From contig CABUKU010000002.1 of assembly GCA_902492205.1 (NCBI GenBank), positions 62,001 through 126,000 of the forward strand: a stretch of DNA of 64,000 nt, in the 5' to 3' direction. The notes beneath the pieces are model-generated. The model saw nothing but the letters and a program-made list of their open reading frames with translations. It was not told where the DNA came from and made no database searches. The translations under genes and the position numbers were made by a program. Shown here piece by piece: positions 7,666 to 16,478 of the stretch (positions within the stretch are counted from its first letter, which is position 1; each line of letters opens with the position of its first letter). The DNA comes from an uncultured Bacteroides sp. (GTDB lineage: Bacteria > Bacteroidota > Bacteroidia > Bacteroidales > Bacteroidaceae).

Positions 7666-7759
7666 TTTCAGAGTAAAATAAGAGTCAAAAAAGCACAGTA
7701 GTTTACAGCATTTCCTTATTTTTTTCTTCTGAAGGCAGCATTCATAAAATGAACATTCC

Positions 7760-7854
7760 ATGAAGATAAAGTGGAGATTGGAAAGGTTAAACGTTCATCA
7801 CAACCCACTTATAACGAACCCACTAAATGTTAAATGAACATTTGAAGGTAAAAA
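7760..7854. repeat. Right arm of 95-base inverted repeat
   Basis: Complementary partner of 7254-7348 (33 of 33 outer bases, 35 of 38 inner bases, and an unconserved 24-base middle of equal length). The arms enclose 411 bases. The repeated TGAAC/GTTCA words inside the arm suggest protein binding sites rather than a simple duplicated gene fragment. Confidence 0.85.
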
Positions 7855-8035
7855 CAGAAAAAGTCATTATAGAGAGGGGTAAAACCTTTATCCACATACT
7901 ATTTTCCCAAATACAAAAAACAAATTTACTTCTTAGTCTTTTGTTTCAGACTTTTGTATGTGTAAGCTTGCAACAACACAGGCAGATTCCGAAAAGCCTT
8001 TAAAAGAGTAGGTAATTATCTCAAAAAATAAACTT

Positions 8036-8533
8036 ATGCTACAACAAGAAACAAGAGCACAGCAATTAATCAGACTTTATGGTGGTAATTGCCGACCAAA
8101 ATTAACTTATTCCACTACAACAGATTTAGTTGACATCTTAACCGTAGATCGGGCAGACATCAATTGGATTCCGAGGGTACGTAGAGAAACTGCCAAATCA
8201 AATGTATGCCCAATGTGCGGTAAGCGTGATACATTTCAGCTTGATCACATGAACCCATGGAGACCATATGTAATATTCATGTTAGGAGCTAATGAAGCAA
8301 CACAAAGTGGTAATAAACTTATGGTATCCAAAAACATTGTAAGAGCCTTGTATAATGATCCGGATAATCTTTGGTGGATTTGTACTCATTGTAATGGTCT
8401 GAAAAGTGACCGTATTTATACCATAGCTGAAGTTAATGCCATAAGAGGAGGAAGTGCTCCGGGTACTCCTGATATAAAAGGTGAAGCAATACGAGATTCT
8501 GATACCTTAATATCCTTATTATCAAAAGTGTAA
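8036..8533 (+). CDS. Orphan HNH-family nuclease
   Basis: 165 residues with a zinc-type HNH core: Cys58-x2-Cys61 (CPMC), Asp70-His71 in FQLDHMNPW, Asn111 in NDPDN, Cys116-x2-Cys119 (CTHC) followed by NGLK. This is the layout of HNH DNA-cleaving domains, including those found as toxin modules. There is no signal peptide, no delivery domain, no obvious immunity partner and no restriction-system neighbour. The gene stands alone between the inverted-repeat region and DUF3078, and no clear promoter precedes it. It could be a stand-alone HNH nuclease, a remnant of a mobile element, or a detached toxin tip. Confidence 0.65.
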   Translation: MLQQETRAQQLIRLYGGNCRPKLTYSTTTDLVDILTVDRADINWIPRVRRETAKSNVCPMCGKRDTFQLDHMNPWRPYVIFMLGANEATQSGNKLMVSKNIVRALYNDPDNLWWICTHCNGLKSDRIYTIAEVNAIRGGSAPGTPDIKGEAIRDSDTLISLLSKV

Positions 8534-8541
8534 TCTACAAT

Positions 8542-8591
8542 AAGAGGCTGTCTCAAATACTAAGTCAAACTTTAATTTGAGACAGTTTCTT
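8542..8591. terminator. Shared terminator hairpin between HNH and DUF3078 genes
   Basis: Arms 8542-8558 and 8575-8591 pair at 15 of 17 positions (core CTGTCTCAAAT / ATTTGAGACAG). It lies between the two convergent genes and can serve both strands, though T-runs after the stem are short. Confidence 0.6.
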
Positions 8592-8598
8592 GAATGAA

Positions 8599-9474
8599 TC
8601 AGAAATTAAATTGTAACCCTACCCCCAAAACTTCTTTAAACTGCACTCTGGGACCTTTACTTCCATCACTCTGTACAATCTTTATATTATCATCATAAAG
8701 CAAATTAGTGGTTAAAGTGGTAGAGAACCATTTATTTATGGTCATGTTGAGCTGAACTTCCCAATTCACCTTAATATTTTGTGGTTTATCCTTATAATTG
8801 GAATAAAAATCGGCACGCGAATAGATTGTCATATTTTTCAGGAATTCATATTTCCCTTCCAATTTCAGATTAGCTCCCCATTCGGAAAGAACCTTTTTTC
8901 CCGGTTCCACCCCATAGGCTCCTTCTTCCGACAAACGATCATTGAGCACGAATGTACCTCTCCAAGTTATGGGAGAAAAGGTAGCAGTGAAATAATTGTT
9001 GGGAATCCAAGTTAAACCGGGACCAACAGTTAAATATCCGGGTGACATAAATTCTGATACGGAAATATCACGGCTTACGGAATAATCATATCCCGGTGAA
9101 AACTGGCTCTGAAAATTCAGAAGAGCACTTAAATAAAGTTTTTTGTAAATGGCATATCCGTAATTGGTATTCAAATAAATCTTATCGTTTGTTTTTTGAG
9201 TACCTTCTCCCTTATTCTTATTCAGTCCATAGGATAACTCTATACGATTATTCCAAATATGTTTTCCTTTTTTAAAATCAGCCTGATACGTTCCTTGCGC
9301 ATCGAAAGCTATTGCATTGTTGCCTCCCGCAGCCCAGTTGCTCAAACTGACTTGTGTAAATTTCAATCCGGCATATCCGGCTGTAGTCCAGCATGAATCC
9401 TTTTTGTTTTCCGCTTGTAGATTTCCTATTCCGACCAAAAGAAGGAAAATTGGAAATAATAATTTTCTAGCCAT
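8599..9474 (-). CDS. DUF3078 outer-membrane beta-barrel protein
   Basis: 291 residues. A signal peptide (MARKLLFPIFLLLVGIGNLQ, cut near AEN) is followed by family-typical strands: LSNWAAGGNNAIAFDAQ, WNNRIELSYGLNKNKGEGTQK, KTNDKIYLNTNYGY, LTVGPGLTWIPNNYFTATFS, and a terminal aromatic strand VGLQFNF. DUF3078 proteins are predicted outer-membrane barrels in Bacteroidetes; the cargo or function is unknown. It is transcribed alone, between terminators on both sides. Confidence 0.85.
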   Translation of the reverse strand: MARKLLFPIFLLLVGIGNLQAENKKDSCWTTAGYAGLKFTQVSLSNWAAGGNNAIAFDAQGTYQADFKKGKHIWNNRIELSYGLNKNKGEGTQKTNDKIYLNTNYGYAIYKKLYLSALLNFQSQFSPGYDYSVSRDISVSEFMSPGYLTVGPGLTWIPNNYFTATFSPITWRGTFVLNDRLSEEGAYGVEPGKKVLSEWGANLKLEGKYEFLKNMTIYSRADFYSNYKDKPQNIKVNWEVQLNMTINKWFSTTLTTNLLYDDNIKIVQSDGSKGPRVQFKEVLGVGLQFNF

Positions 9475-9530
9475 TGTTATTGTTGGTTTAGATTAATATA
9501 ATTTGATATATTTTTCTTAAACTAACAAAA

Positions 9531-9560
9531 AAGCCGATTCTATTGTTTAAGAACCGGCTT
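9531..9560 (-). terminator. Terminator after POT transporter
   Basis: Arms AAGCCGATTCT and AGAACCGGCTT (one mismatch) around an eight-base loop, followed on the minus strand by a run of six T. It lies 39 bases past the POT stop codon. Confidence 0.8.
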
Positions 9561-9599
9561 ACTTAATATAAAATATATTTATCAGATTTTCAAGTCTGT

Positions 9600-11162
9600 T
9601 TACTTCGCTACTCTTTCAAGCCATCTTACCATAGAGAGCATAACAAGCATGGATGCACCGGTAGCACACACAAATACCAGCCAACAAGCCCAAATAGGAA
9701 CTGTTGTATAAAGAATACCACCAATAAACAATAGAGAGTTACCTACTGCTGTTGCAGCTAACCAGCATCCCTGCATCAATCCCTGCAAATGAGGAGGTGC
9801 CACTTTTGAAACGAATGACAAACCAAGCGGAGATATAAACAACTCGGCAACAGTCAGGATAAAGTACAGCCCAATCATTACCCAAGGAGTAACACGAATG
9901 GCATTTATCTGGTCAACACTCATTGCATTCAAAGCATCTTTTGAAGGTAATGTGAGTGAGAATACCATTAAGAATACATAGGCCAAAGCAGCAATACCCA
10001 TACCCAAAGCAATTTTCATCGGAGTAGAAGGTTCTTTACCTTTTTGTTTTAAAGAACCGAATAACCACATGATAAGCGGAGTAAGAGTTACCACAAAGAA
10101 TGGATTAACACATTGGAAAATCTCAGCTCCCTTAATCTGCGTAAACCCTAAATTAATATTAATGACACTCAAGTCCACATAGTCTCTTGCAAAATAAGTC
10201 AAGGAATAACCATTCTGATGGAAAGATAACCAGAAGAAAATAACTACTCCAAACACTGCAAACAAAGCATAAATACGTTGTCTGATTTCCGTTGCAGCCA
10301 TTTTAACCTCTTCTTTATTCACTGTTTTGTTTCCGTCTTTGCCTGCCACCGCTTTTTGAGCCGGATCCGGGAACTTGTTTTTATTTACCAGATAAATAAC
10401 CAAAGAAATAAGCATCGCAACGATAGCAGCCATAAAAGCATAATGGAATCCACGGTTAAATACATCAAGATAGCTGTTTACAAACACACCAAGGTCTGTT
10501 ACCTGAGTACCATCCAAATAAGCGCCATTGGCATAAGTCACCAGCTTTTCCATAGACTGTGCCTGCATCCCATCTCCCGATGCAAGATATTGATGACACA
10601 GTTCAGGCAAACTTGCATTATAATCAAAGTTGTTTACCTTCAACCACCAGTTTCTAACTCCGATAGCAATCCATGGAGCAAAGAAGCCACCAATATTGAT
10701 AAACATATAAAAAATCTGGAAACCGGAGTCACGCAGACCGGAATACTTAGGATTATCATACATCTGTCCTACCAATGCCTGAAGGTTTCCTTTAAATAAA
10801 CCGTTACCAAAAGCAATAACCAAAAGTCCCAAACAAGTTAATGACAAATAAAGAGCCATACTCGGAACCGGTGTCGGTGTAGGAATGGCGATAATCAAAT
10901 AGCCGACAGACATCAATATCAAACCGGCAAGGATTGTTCCTTTAAAGTTTTTGGTTTTGTCGGCAATAATACCGCCGAACAAAGCAAGAATGTAAATCAG
11001 CGCATAGAATGCTGAATAGATATATCCGGTAGTTGTTTCAGACAAACCGAATTTCGCGGAAATAAATAACGTAAGAATAGCCATCATAATATAGAAGCCG
11101 AAACGCTCTCCCATATTCGCTAAGGCAGCTGCTACGAGCCCTTTAGGGTGTTTTCCAAACAT
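9600..11162 (-). CDS. POT/PTR2 family proton-coupled peptide transporter
   Basis: 520 residues, inner membrane, about 12-14 membrane segments. The N-terminus MFGKHPKGL..ANMGERFGFYIMMAILTLF carries the ExxERFxYY-like signature of POT transporters (here ERFGFY). Later segments include GGFFAPWIAIGVRNWW and VAELFISPLGLSFVSKVAP, both typical. A periplasmic or cytoplasmic insert around residues 180-235 is longer than in the shortest members. It imports di- and tripeptides with protons. It is transcribed alone, downstream of ybaK-uvrA but separated by 47 bases without a visible terminator. Confidence 0.9.
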   Translation of the reverse strand: MFGKHPKGLVAAALANMGERFGFYIMMAILTLFISAKFGLSETTTGYIYSAFYALIYILALFGGIIADKTKNFKGTILAGLILMSVGYLIIAIPTPTPVPSMALYLSLTCLGLLVIAFGNGLFKGNLQALVGQMYDNPKYSGLRDSGFQIFYMFINIGGFFAPWIAIGVRNWWLKVNNFDYNASLPELCHQYLASGDGMQAQSMEKLVTYANGAYLDGTQVTDLGVFVNSYLDVFNRGFHYAFMAAIVAMLISLVIYLVNKNKFPDPAQKAVAGKDGNKTVNKEEVKMAATEIRQRIYALFAVFGVVIFFWLSFHQNGYSLTYFARDYVDLSVININLGFTQIKGAEIFQCVNPFFVVTLTPLIMWLFGSLKQKGKEPSTPMKIALGMGIAALAYVFLMVFSLTLPSKDALNAMSVDQINAIRVTPWVMIGLYFILTVAELFISPLGLSFVSKVAPPHLQGLMQGCWLAATAVGNSLLFIGGILYTTVPIWACWLVFVCATGASMLVMLSMVRWLERVAK

Positions 11163-11209
11163 CGCTTAATAGTTTTAAAATTAATAATTAAAGATTTATT
11201 CTTATGGTT

Positions 11210-11683
11210 TTAAAATAATGTACATACTTCTGCTCCCGCTTCTTTTATCAAATCATCGGGAGCTATTTTTATCTGCAATCCTCTTTGTCCGGCACTAACA
11301 TATATATAAGGAAACAGCATGCAGGTTTCATGTATATATGTAGGAAAATGTTTTTTCATTCCTATCGGTGAACATGCTCCCCGGATATATCCTGTTGTCG
11401 GCAACAATTCTTTCATCGGTATCAAATCACAACTTTTGTTACCTGAGACTTTTGCCGCAAGTTTTAAATTGACTTCTTCTTCTCCGGGAACTACACAAAC
11501 AAAATAACCGGTTTTATCGCCATGCAACACAAGGGTTTTAAATACTTGTTCTATATTCTCACCTAAGCTTGCAGCTACATGAACTGCACTTAAATCATTT
11601 TCATCTACCTCATAAGGAATCAGTTCGTAGGCAATCTTCGCTTTATCAAGCAAACGTGCGGCATTAGTCCTATTTATTTTCAT
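11210..11683 (-). CDS. ybaK: YbaK/EbsC-family Cys-tRNA(Pro) deacylase
   Basis: 157 residues, full length for the family. It hydrolyses mischarged Cys-tRNA(Pro) or related aminoacyl-tRNAs in the cytoplasm. Visible features are the N-terminal TNAARLLDKAKIAYELIPYE, the catalytic-lysine region QVFKTLVLHG, the glycine-rich GYIRGACSPIG loop, and the conserved YVSAGQRGLQIKIAPDDLI near the end. The start ATG overlaps the uvrA stop as ATGA (four bases), so the two are translationally coupled. The functional link to excision repair is not obvious. Confidence 0.88.
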   Translation of the reverse strand: MKINRTNAARLLDKAKIAYELIPYEVDENDLSAVHVAASLGENIEQVFKTLVLHGDKTGYFVCVVPGEEEVNLKLAAKVSGNKSCDLIPMKELLPTTGYIRGACSPIGMKKHFPTYIHETCMLFPYIYVSAGQRGLQIKIAPDDLIKEAGAEVCTLF

Positions 11684-14526
11684 AATCCTAATTCCTCCTT
11701 AATAAATTTAGGTGTATATCCTTTTTTACTTTTGCTTACTTCTTCCGGAGTTCCAAAGGAAAGAACTTCTCCCCCGCCTTTACCTCCTTCGGGACCCATA
11801 TCTATAATATAATCGGCCATTTTAATAACATCCAGATTATGCTCGATAACAATAACCGTGTTACCTTTATCTACCAATTTGTTAAGCACATTCATTAATA
11901 CACGAATATCCTCAAAATGAAGTCCCGTAGTAGGTTCGTCGAGAATATAAAGTGTTTTACCTGTATCGCGTTTACTCAATTCGGTAGCAAGTTTCACACG
12001 CTGGCTCTCACCACCCGAAAGAGTTGTGGATGACTGACCTAATTTTATATATCCTAATCCAACTTCCTGCAATACCTTTATCTTATTAAGTATTTGTGGA
12101 ACATTCTCAAAGAACTCCACTGCACGGTTGATAGTCATATCCAACACATCGGCAATGGATTTACCTTTATAGCGTACTTCCAACGTCTCCCGATTATAAC
12201 GTTTGCCGTGACACACCTCGCAAGGCACATAAACATCGGGCAGAAAATTCATTTCAATTGTTTTATATCCGTTGCCCGAACATGCCTCACAACGTCCTCC
12301 TGCTACATTGAAAGAGAAACGTCCCGGTTTATATCCTCTGATCTTTGCCTCAGGCAAACCCACAAATAAAGTACGAATGTCTGAAAAGACTCCGGTATAA
12401 GTAGCCGGATTGGAACGTGGTGTCCTTCCCAACGGAGATTGGTCTACATTTACCACCTTATCTATATTATCCAGACCTACAATGGAATCATAGGCCAAAG
12501 GATCTTGTAAGGAACGATAGAACTTTTGAGAAAGAATAGGCTGCAATGTATCATTTATCAAAGTAGATTTTCCACTACCCGATACTCCCGTTACACAAAT
12601 TAAAGTTCCGAGAGGGAAATCCACATCTACTCCTTTCAGATTATTTCCCTGCGCTCCCTTTAACGAAAGGATTTTTCCATTGCCTTTTCTGCGTTTGGCA
12701 GGGATTTCTATTTTTTTCTGTCCATTCAGATACTGTGAAGTCAATGTATTTGTTTTCAGCATTTCTTCGGGAGTACCTTGAAAAACAACTTCTCCTCCCA
12801 AGCGTCCTGCTTTTGGACCCATATCAACCACATAATCGGCAGCAAGCATCATATCTTTATCATGCTCCACAACAATGACGGAATTACCCGAATCACGCAA
12901 AGTTTTTAAAGAGTTTATCAAACGAAGATTATCCCGCTGATGCAAACCAATACTGGGTTCGTCCAATATATAAAGAACATTCACCAACTGGGAACCAATC
13001 TGTGTAGCCAAACGGATACGCTGGCTTTCACCACCCGACAATGATACGGAAGAACGATTTAAAGAAAGATAATCCAAGCCTACATCAAGTAAGAATTTCA
13101 AACGGCTACGGATTTCTTTTAATATTTCTACTGCTATTTTATTTTGCTTATCCGACAAATATTGGTCTACATTCTGCAACCATTCATATAATTCGGAAAT
13201 ATCCATAGAAGCCAGTTCATAGATGTTTTTATCATGAATGCGGAAATGAAGGGCTTCTTTATTCAAACGCGCACCATTACACTCGGGACATACAGCCGTC
13301 CTTGCAAACTGGTCAGCCCATTTCTGTGCTGTGGCCGATGCATCTTTTTCCTGCATCATCTGGATATACTTCACAATACCTTCGTATGTAACAAAGTAGT
13401 CGGAAGAAGTATGTATCAAGGAACTTCTGATCTTGATACGTTCATCGGAACCATAAAGTATTTCTTCGATTACATCATCGGGAAGTTCTTTTATAGGAGT
13501 TTTTAAATCTACATCATATTTATCGAGAAGTGCTTCTATCTGCCAGAATATCATGGCATTCTTATACTTACCAAGCGGGACAATACCTCCATCGTAGACT
13601 GATAAATTCCTGTTTGGGATTACCTTATCAATATCAATCTGATTAACATAACCCAATCCCTTACATTTGGGACAAGCACCCTGAGGAGAGTTAAATGAAA
13701 AATTATGCGGAGCCGGTTCACGGTATGATAAGCCGGTTACAGGACACATCAAGCGTTTACTGTAGTGGCGCAAGCTTAAAGTCTGTGCATCCAATATCAT
13801 TATTAAACCGTCACCTTGCAACATCCCCGTAGCAACACTTTGTTTCAAGCGTTTATCATCTTTACTGCTTACCACCATTTTATCAATAACCACTTCTATA
13901 TCGTGGTTCTTATAGCGGTCGAGTTTCATTCCGTGAGTCACTTCCTTAATATCACCATCCACTCTTACATAAAGATACCCTTTCCTACGGATTTGTTCAA
14001 ACAGTTCTTTGTAATGTCCCTTACGGCTTTTAACCAACGGAGCCAACAAATAAATTTTCTTTCCTGTATAATCCTTAAGAATTAAATCAAGGATTTGCTC
14101 TTCGGTGTATTTTATCATCTTTTCACCGGAAAGATAGGAATATGCCTCCCCTGCCCTTGCATAAAGCAAACGCAAGTAATCATAGATTTCAGTAGTGGTA
14201 CCCACGGTTGAACGGGGATTTTTATTCGTTGTCTTTTGCTCTATGGATATAACCGGGCTTAATCCCGTAATTTTATCCACATCAGGACGCTCCATATTAC
14301 CCAAAAAGTTACGGGCATAAGCTGAAAACGTCTCAATATAACGGCGTTGTCCTTCAGCAAATATCGTATCGAAAGCCAATGATGATTTTCCACTTCCACT
14401 CAATCCGGTTATTACGGTTAAGCTGTTGCGGGGAATATCTACATCTATATTTTTTAAATTGTGTACGCGCGCACCATACACATTTACCTGTTCTGTTTCT
14501 TCTGTCATTTTAGCTGAGTCACTCAT
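11680..14526 (-). CDS. uvrA: UvrA, excinuclease ABC subunit A
   Basis: 948 residues. ATP-dependent damage-recognition subunit of nucleotide excision repair. It contains two ABC modules: Walker A GLSGSGKSSLAFDTI near residue 40 and GVSGSGKSTLINDTL near residue 660, with ABC signatures SLSGGESQRIRLA and TLSGGESQRVKLA. Zinc-finger cysteines are seen in CPKCKGLG and in CEACSGNGYKT..CEVCHGKRYN. A TAnnTTTG-type -7 box lies at 14553-14560 on the minus strand, 26 bases before the start. UvrB is encoded 10 kb away at 24412. Confidence 0.97.
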   Translation of the reverse strand: MSDSAKMTEETEQVNVYGARVHNLKNIDVDIPRNSLTVITGLSGSGKSSLAFDTIFAEGQRRYIETFSAYARNFLGNMERPDVDKITGLSPVISIEQKTTNKNPRSTVGTTTEIYDYLRLLYARAGEAYSYLSGEKMIKYTEEQILDLILKDYTGKKIYLLAPLVKSRKGHYKELFEQIRRKGYLYVRVDGDIKEVTHGMKLDRYKNHDIEVVIDKMVVSSKDDKRLKQSVATGMLQGDGLIMILDAQTLSLRHYSKRLMCPVTGLSYREPAPHNFSFNSPQGACPKCKGLGYVNQIDIDKVIPNRNLSVYDGGIVPLGKYKNAMIFWQIEALLDKYDVDLKTPIKELPDDVIEEILYGSDERIKIRSSLIHTSSDYFVTYEGIVKYIQMMQEKDASATAQKWADQFARTAVCPECNGARLNKEALHFRIHDKNIYELASMDISELYEWLQNVDQYLSDKQNKIAVEILKEIRSRLKFLLDVGLDYLSLNRSSVSLSGGESQRIRLATQIGSQLVNVLYILDEPSIGLHQRDNLRLINSLKTLRDSGNSVIVVEHDKDMMLAADYVVDMGPKAGRLGGEVVFQGTPEEMLKTNTLTSQYLNGQKKIEIPAKRRKGNGKILSLKGAQGNNLKGVDVDFPLGTLICVTGVSGSGKSTLINDTLQPILSQKFYRSLQDPLAYDSIVGLDNIDKVVNVDQSPLGRTPRSNPATYTGVFSDIRTLFVGLPEAKIRGYKPGRFSFNVAGGRCEACSGNGYKTIEMNFLPDVYVPCEVCHGKRYNRETLEVRYKGKSIADVLDMTINRAVEFFENVPQILNKIKVLQEVGLGYIKLGQSSTTLSGGESQRVKLATELSKRDTGKTLYILDEPTTGLHFEDIRVLMNVLNKLVDKGNTVIVIEHNLDVIKMADYIIDMGPEGGKGGGEVLSFGTPEEVSKSKKGYTPKFIKEELGL

Positions 14527-14552
14527 ACTTTTGTGTATAAATGTAATATCTG

Positions 14553-14560
14553 CAAAAATA
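14553..14560 (-). promoter_or_regulatory. -7 box of the uvrA promoter
   Basis: TATTTTTG on the minus strand matches TAnnTTTG. No good -33 box was found at the expected distance. Confidence 0.4.
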
Positions 14561-14643
14561 GCGTTTCCCCGCGAAATATCTAATTAAAAAGCCTAATAAT
14601 ATTTTCTTAACTCATTATATAATGTGAATAAATTTGTTTTTTG

Positions 14644-14651
14644 TACTTTTG
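14644..14651 (+). promoter_or_regulatory. -7 box upstream of the LysM gene
   Basis: TACTTTTG matches TAnnTTTG and lies 37 bases before the ATG at 14689. No -33 box is seen at 20 bases. Confidence 0.4.
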
Positions 14652-14688
14652 CTCCTCATTCAGAAATTAATCAATTTAAAACTAAACG

Positions 14689-16473
14689 ATGAAATTAGTT
14701 AGAAGTTTATTACTATCTTTAGTTATCATAAGTTTCTCGTGCCCAAATACTTTCGCACAGGAAAACGTATCTTACTTTTTACATACCATTGAAAAGGGAC
14801 AAAGCCTTTATTCTATTGCAAGCATGTATAATGTAAGCCAAACCGATATTATTAAACTTAATCCGGGTTGCGAAGAAAAAATATATGCGGGTGCACAAAT
14901 CCGTATCCCGCAAAGTAAATCGGCAACAGCCCAACAGACATTCCATACCATTCAACCCCAAGAAACATTATACGGGCTAACCGTTAAATATAAGATTTCT
15001 GCCAAAGCTATCTGCGATGCCAATCCGGGACTGAGTGCTAGTAATTTTAAAATAGGTCAGGTTATTGTTATCCCTACTGAGGAAGAACAAACCGTGCATG
15101 AACAGGCAATAGCAGAAGTTCCGGTACAGAGCACACCACTTCCGGCTGTAAAACCAAGATGCCGTGATATGCACAAAGTAAAAAGAAAAGAAACTATATT
15201 CAGTGTCAGCCGTGAATATGGAATTACGGAAGCAGAACTCATTGCAGTAAATCCCGAATTGAAAGACGGAATGAAGAAAGGCATGTTTTTATGTATTCCT
15301 TATCCTTCTGAGAACAAGAAAGAAAAAAACACACACATTGAGATTTCAACCACACAAACTCCTCCTTCAAACACTGAGTTGTTTGCAACCAATAGTGAAT
15401 CAAACAAAAAAATATCCACTATAAAGGCAGCAGTTATATTACCATTCCTTGAAGCTGACACAAAAAGTCGCATGATTGAATATTATGAAGGATTACTCAT
15501 GGCAGTAGACAGTTTAAAAAAACAAGGAGTTTCCATGGATTTATACGCTTATGATTCCGGTAGTGCAAATACTTCTATCAAAGGATTACTTGCCAAAAAG
15601 GAAATGAAAGATATGAATATTATTTTCGGCCCCATGCATACACAGCACATTAAACCTCTGGCTGAATTTGCACAAAAGAATGACATCCATTTAGTTATTC
15701 CGTTTAACTCAAAGGATAATGAAGTATTCAAAAATCCTTCAATCTATCAGGTAAATACCCCTCAATCATATTTATACTCTGAAGTCTATGAACACTTTGT
15801 TCGTAAATTCCCCAATTCAAACGTGATTATCATCGAAAACATTGATGCTGATAAGGATAAAATTGAATTCATAAAAGGATTGAAACAAGAATTAAGCCAT
15901 AATGGTATCAGTACCAAAGTGCTTAAAGAAGGTAGCAGCCCCGGAACAATGAAATCAGTTCTCAGCCCTACGAAAGAAAATATTTTTATTCTATCATCCG
16001 ATTCTAATATCGCATTAATTAAAACATTGCCATTGCTCACCGTATTGGTAAGAGAGAATCCTGATTATCAAATAAAACTATTCGGTTATCCTATATGGCA
16101 AACCTATACAAAAGACCATTTGGCAAGTTTCTATGAATTGGATACCTATTTCTATTCATCATTCTTCACCAACAATCTTTTCCCGGAGGCTATCAACTTC
16201 ACCAATGCATATGGCAAATGGTATAGTAAGGAAATTATCAATACTGTTCCAAGATATGGAATGCTGGGCTTTGACACTGCCTACTTCTTCCTGAAAGGTT
16301 TATCAAAGTATGGTTCGAAGTTCGAGGAACGCATTAACAATATTACCGTAACTCCTCTACAAACCGGATTTAAGTTTGCCCGTGTAAATAACTGGGGAGG
16401 TTTCATCAACAAAAAAGTCTTTTTTGTACATTTCAGTAAAGACTATGAATTAATCAAATTAGATTTCGAATAA
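14689..16473 (+). CDS. Exported LysM x3 plus periplasmic-binding-like protein
   Basis: 594 residues. A signal peptide ends near TFAQ (residue 24). Three LysM domains follow at roughly 29-75 (YFLHTIEKGQSLYSIA), 84-130 (TFHTIQPQETLYGLTV) and 160-206 (MHKVKRKETIFSVS); these bind peptidoglycan glycan strands. From about 245 to the end the protein resembles a type 1 periplasmic-binding fold (AAVILPFLEADTKSRMIEYY, then GLLMAVDSLKKQG). The combination suggests a wall-attached sensor or scaffold; no ligand can be assigned. It is followed five bases later by a barrel gene, so the two are probably co-transcribed. Confidence 0.8.
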   Translation: MKLVRSLLLSLVIISFSCPNTFAQENVSYFLHTIEKGQSLYSIASMYNVSQTDIIKLNPGCEEKIYAGAQIRIPQSKSATAQQTFHTIQPQETLYGLTVKYKISAKAICDANPGLSASNFKIGQVIVIPTEEEQTVHEQAIAEVPVQSTPLPAVKPRCRDMHKVKRKETIFSVSREYGITEAELIAVNPELKDGMKKGMFLCIPYPSENKKEKNTHIEISTTQTPPSNTELFATNSESNKKISTIKAAVILPFLEADTKSRMIEYYEGLLMAVDSLKKQGVSMDLYAYDSGSANTSIKGLLAKKEMKDMNIIFGPMHTQHIKPLAEFAQKNDIHLVIPFNSKDNEVFKNPSIYQVNTPQSYLYSEVYEHFVRKFPNSNVIIIENIDADKDKIEFIKGLKQELSHNGISTKVLKEGSSPGTMKSVLSPTKENIFILSSDSNIALIKTLPLLTVLVRENPDYQIKLFGYPIWQTYTKDHLASFYELDTYFYSSFFTNNLFPEAINFTNAYGKWYSKEIINTVPRYGMLGFDTAYFFLKGLSKYGSKFEERINNITVTPLQTGFKFARVNNWGGFINKKVFFVHFSKDYELIKLDFE

Positions 16474-16478
16474 GAACA

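Larger units (their letters stand above)
6822..8035. other. 1.2 kb gene-poor region between the fimbrial operon and the HNH gene
   Basis: No convincing protein gene. Contents left to right: AT-rich fimbrial leader (6822-7137); a rightward promoter (7138-7169) running directly into a 34-base palindrome (7171-7204); the left arm (7254-7348) of a large inverted repeat; a 4 x 22-base palindromic array (7496-7583); a leftward promoter (7634-7665) with a 30-codon reading frame after it; the right arm (7760-7854); then AT-rich sequence up to the HNH start. A further half-site of the palindrome, GGAACACT, recurs near 7381. No transposase or recombinase is encoded here. Confidence 0.8.

Noticed and set aside
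7239..7891. Insertion sequence or complete transposon at the large inverted repeat
   Set aside because: No transposase frame fits between the arms and no target-site duplication was seen. Only an IR-bounded segment can be claimed.
13816..14085. Plus-strand frames within uvrA and other large genes
   Set aside because: They lie antisense to well-supported genes and have no family features. They are shadows of the real reading frames.
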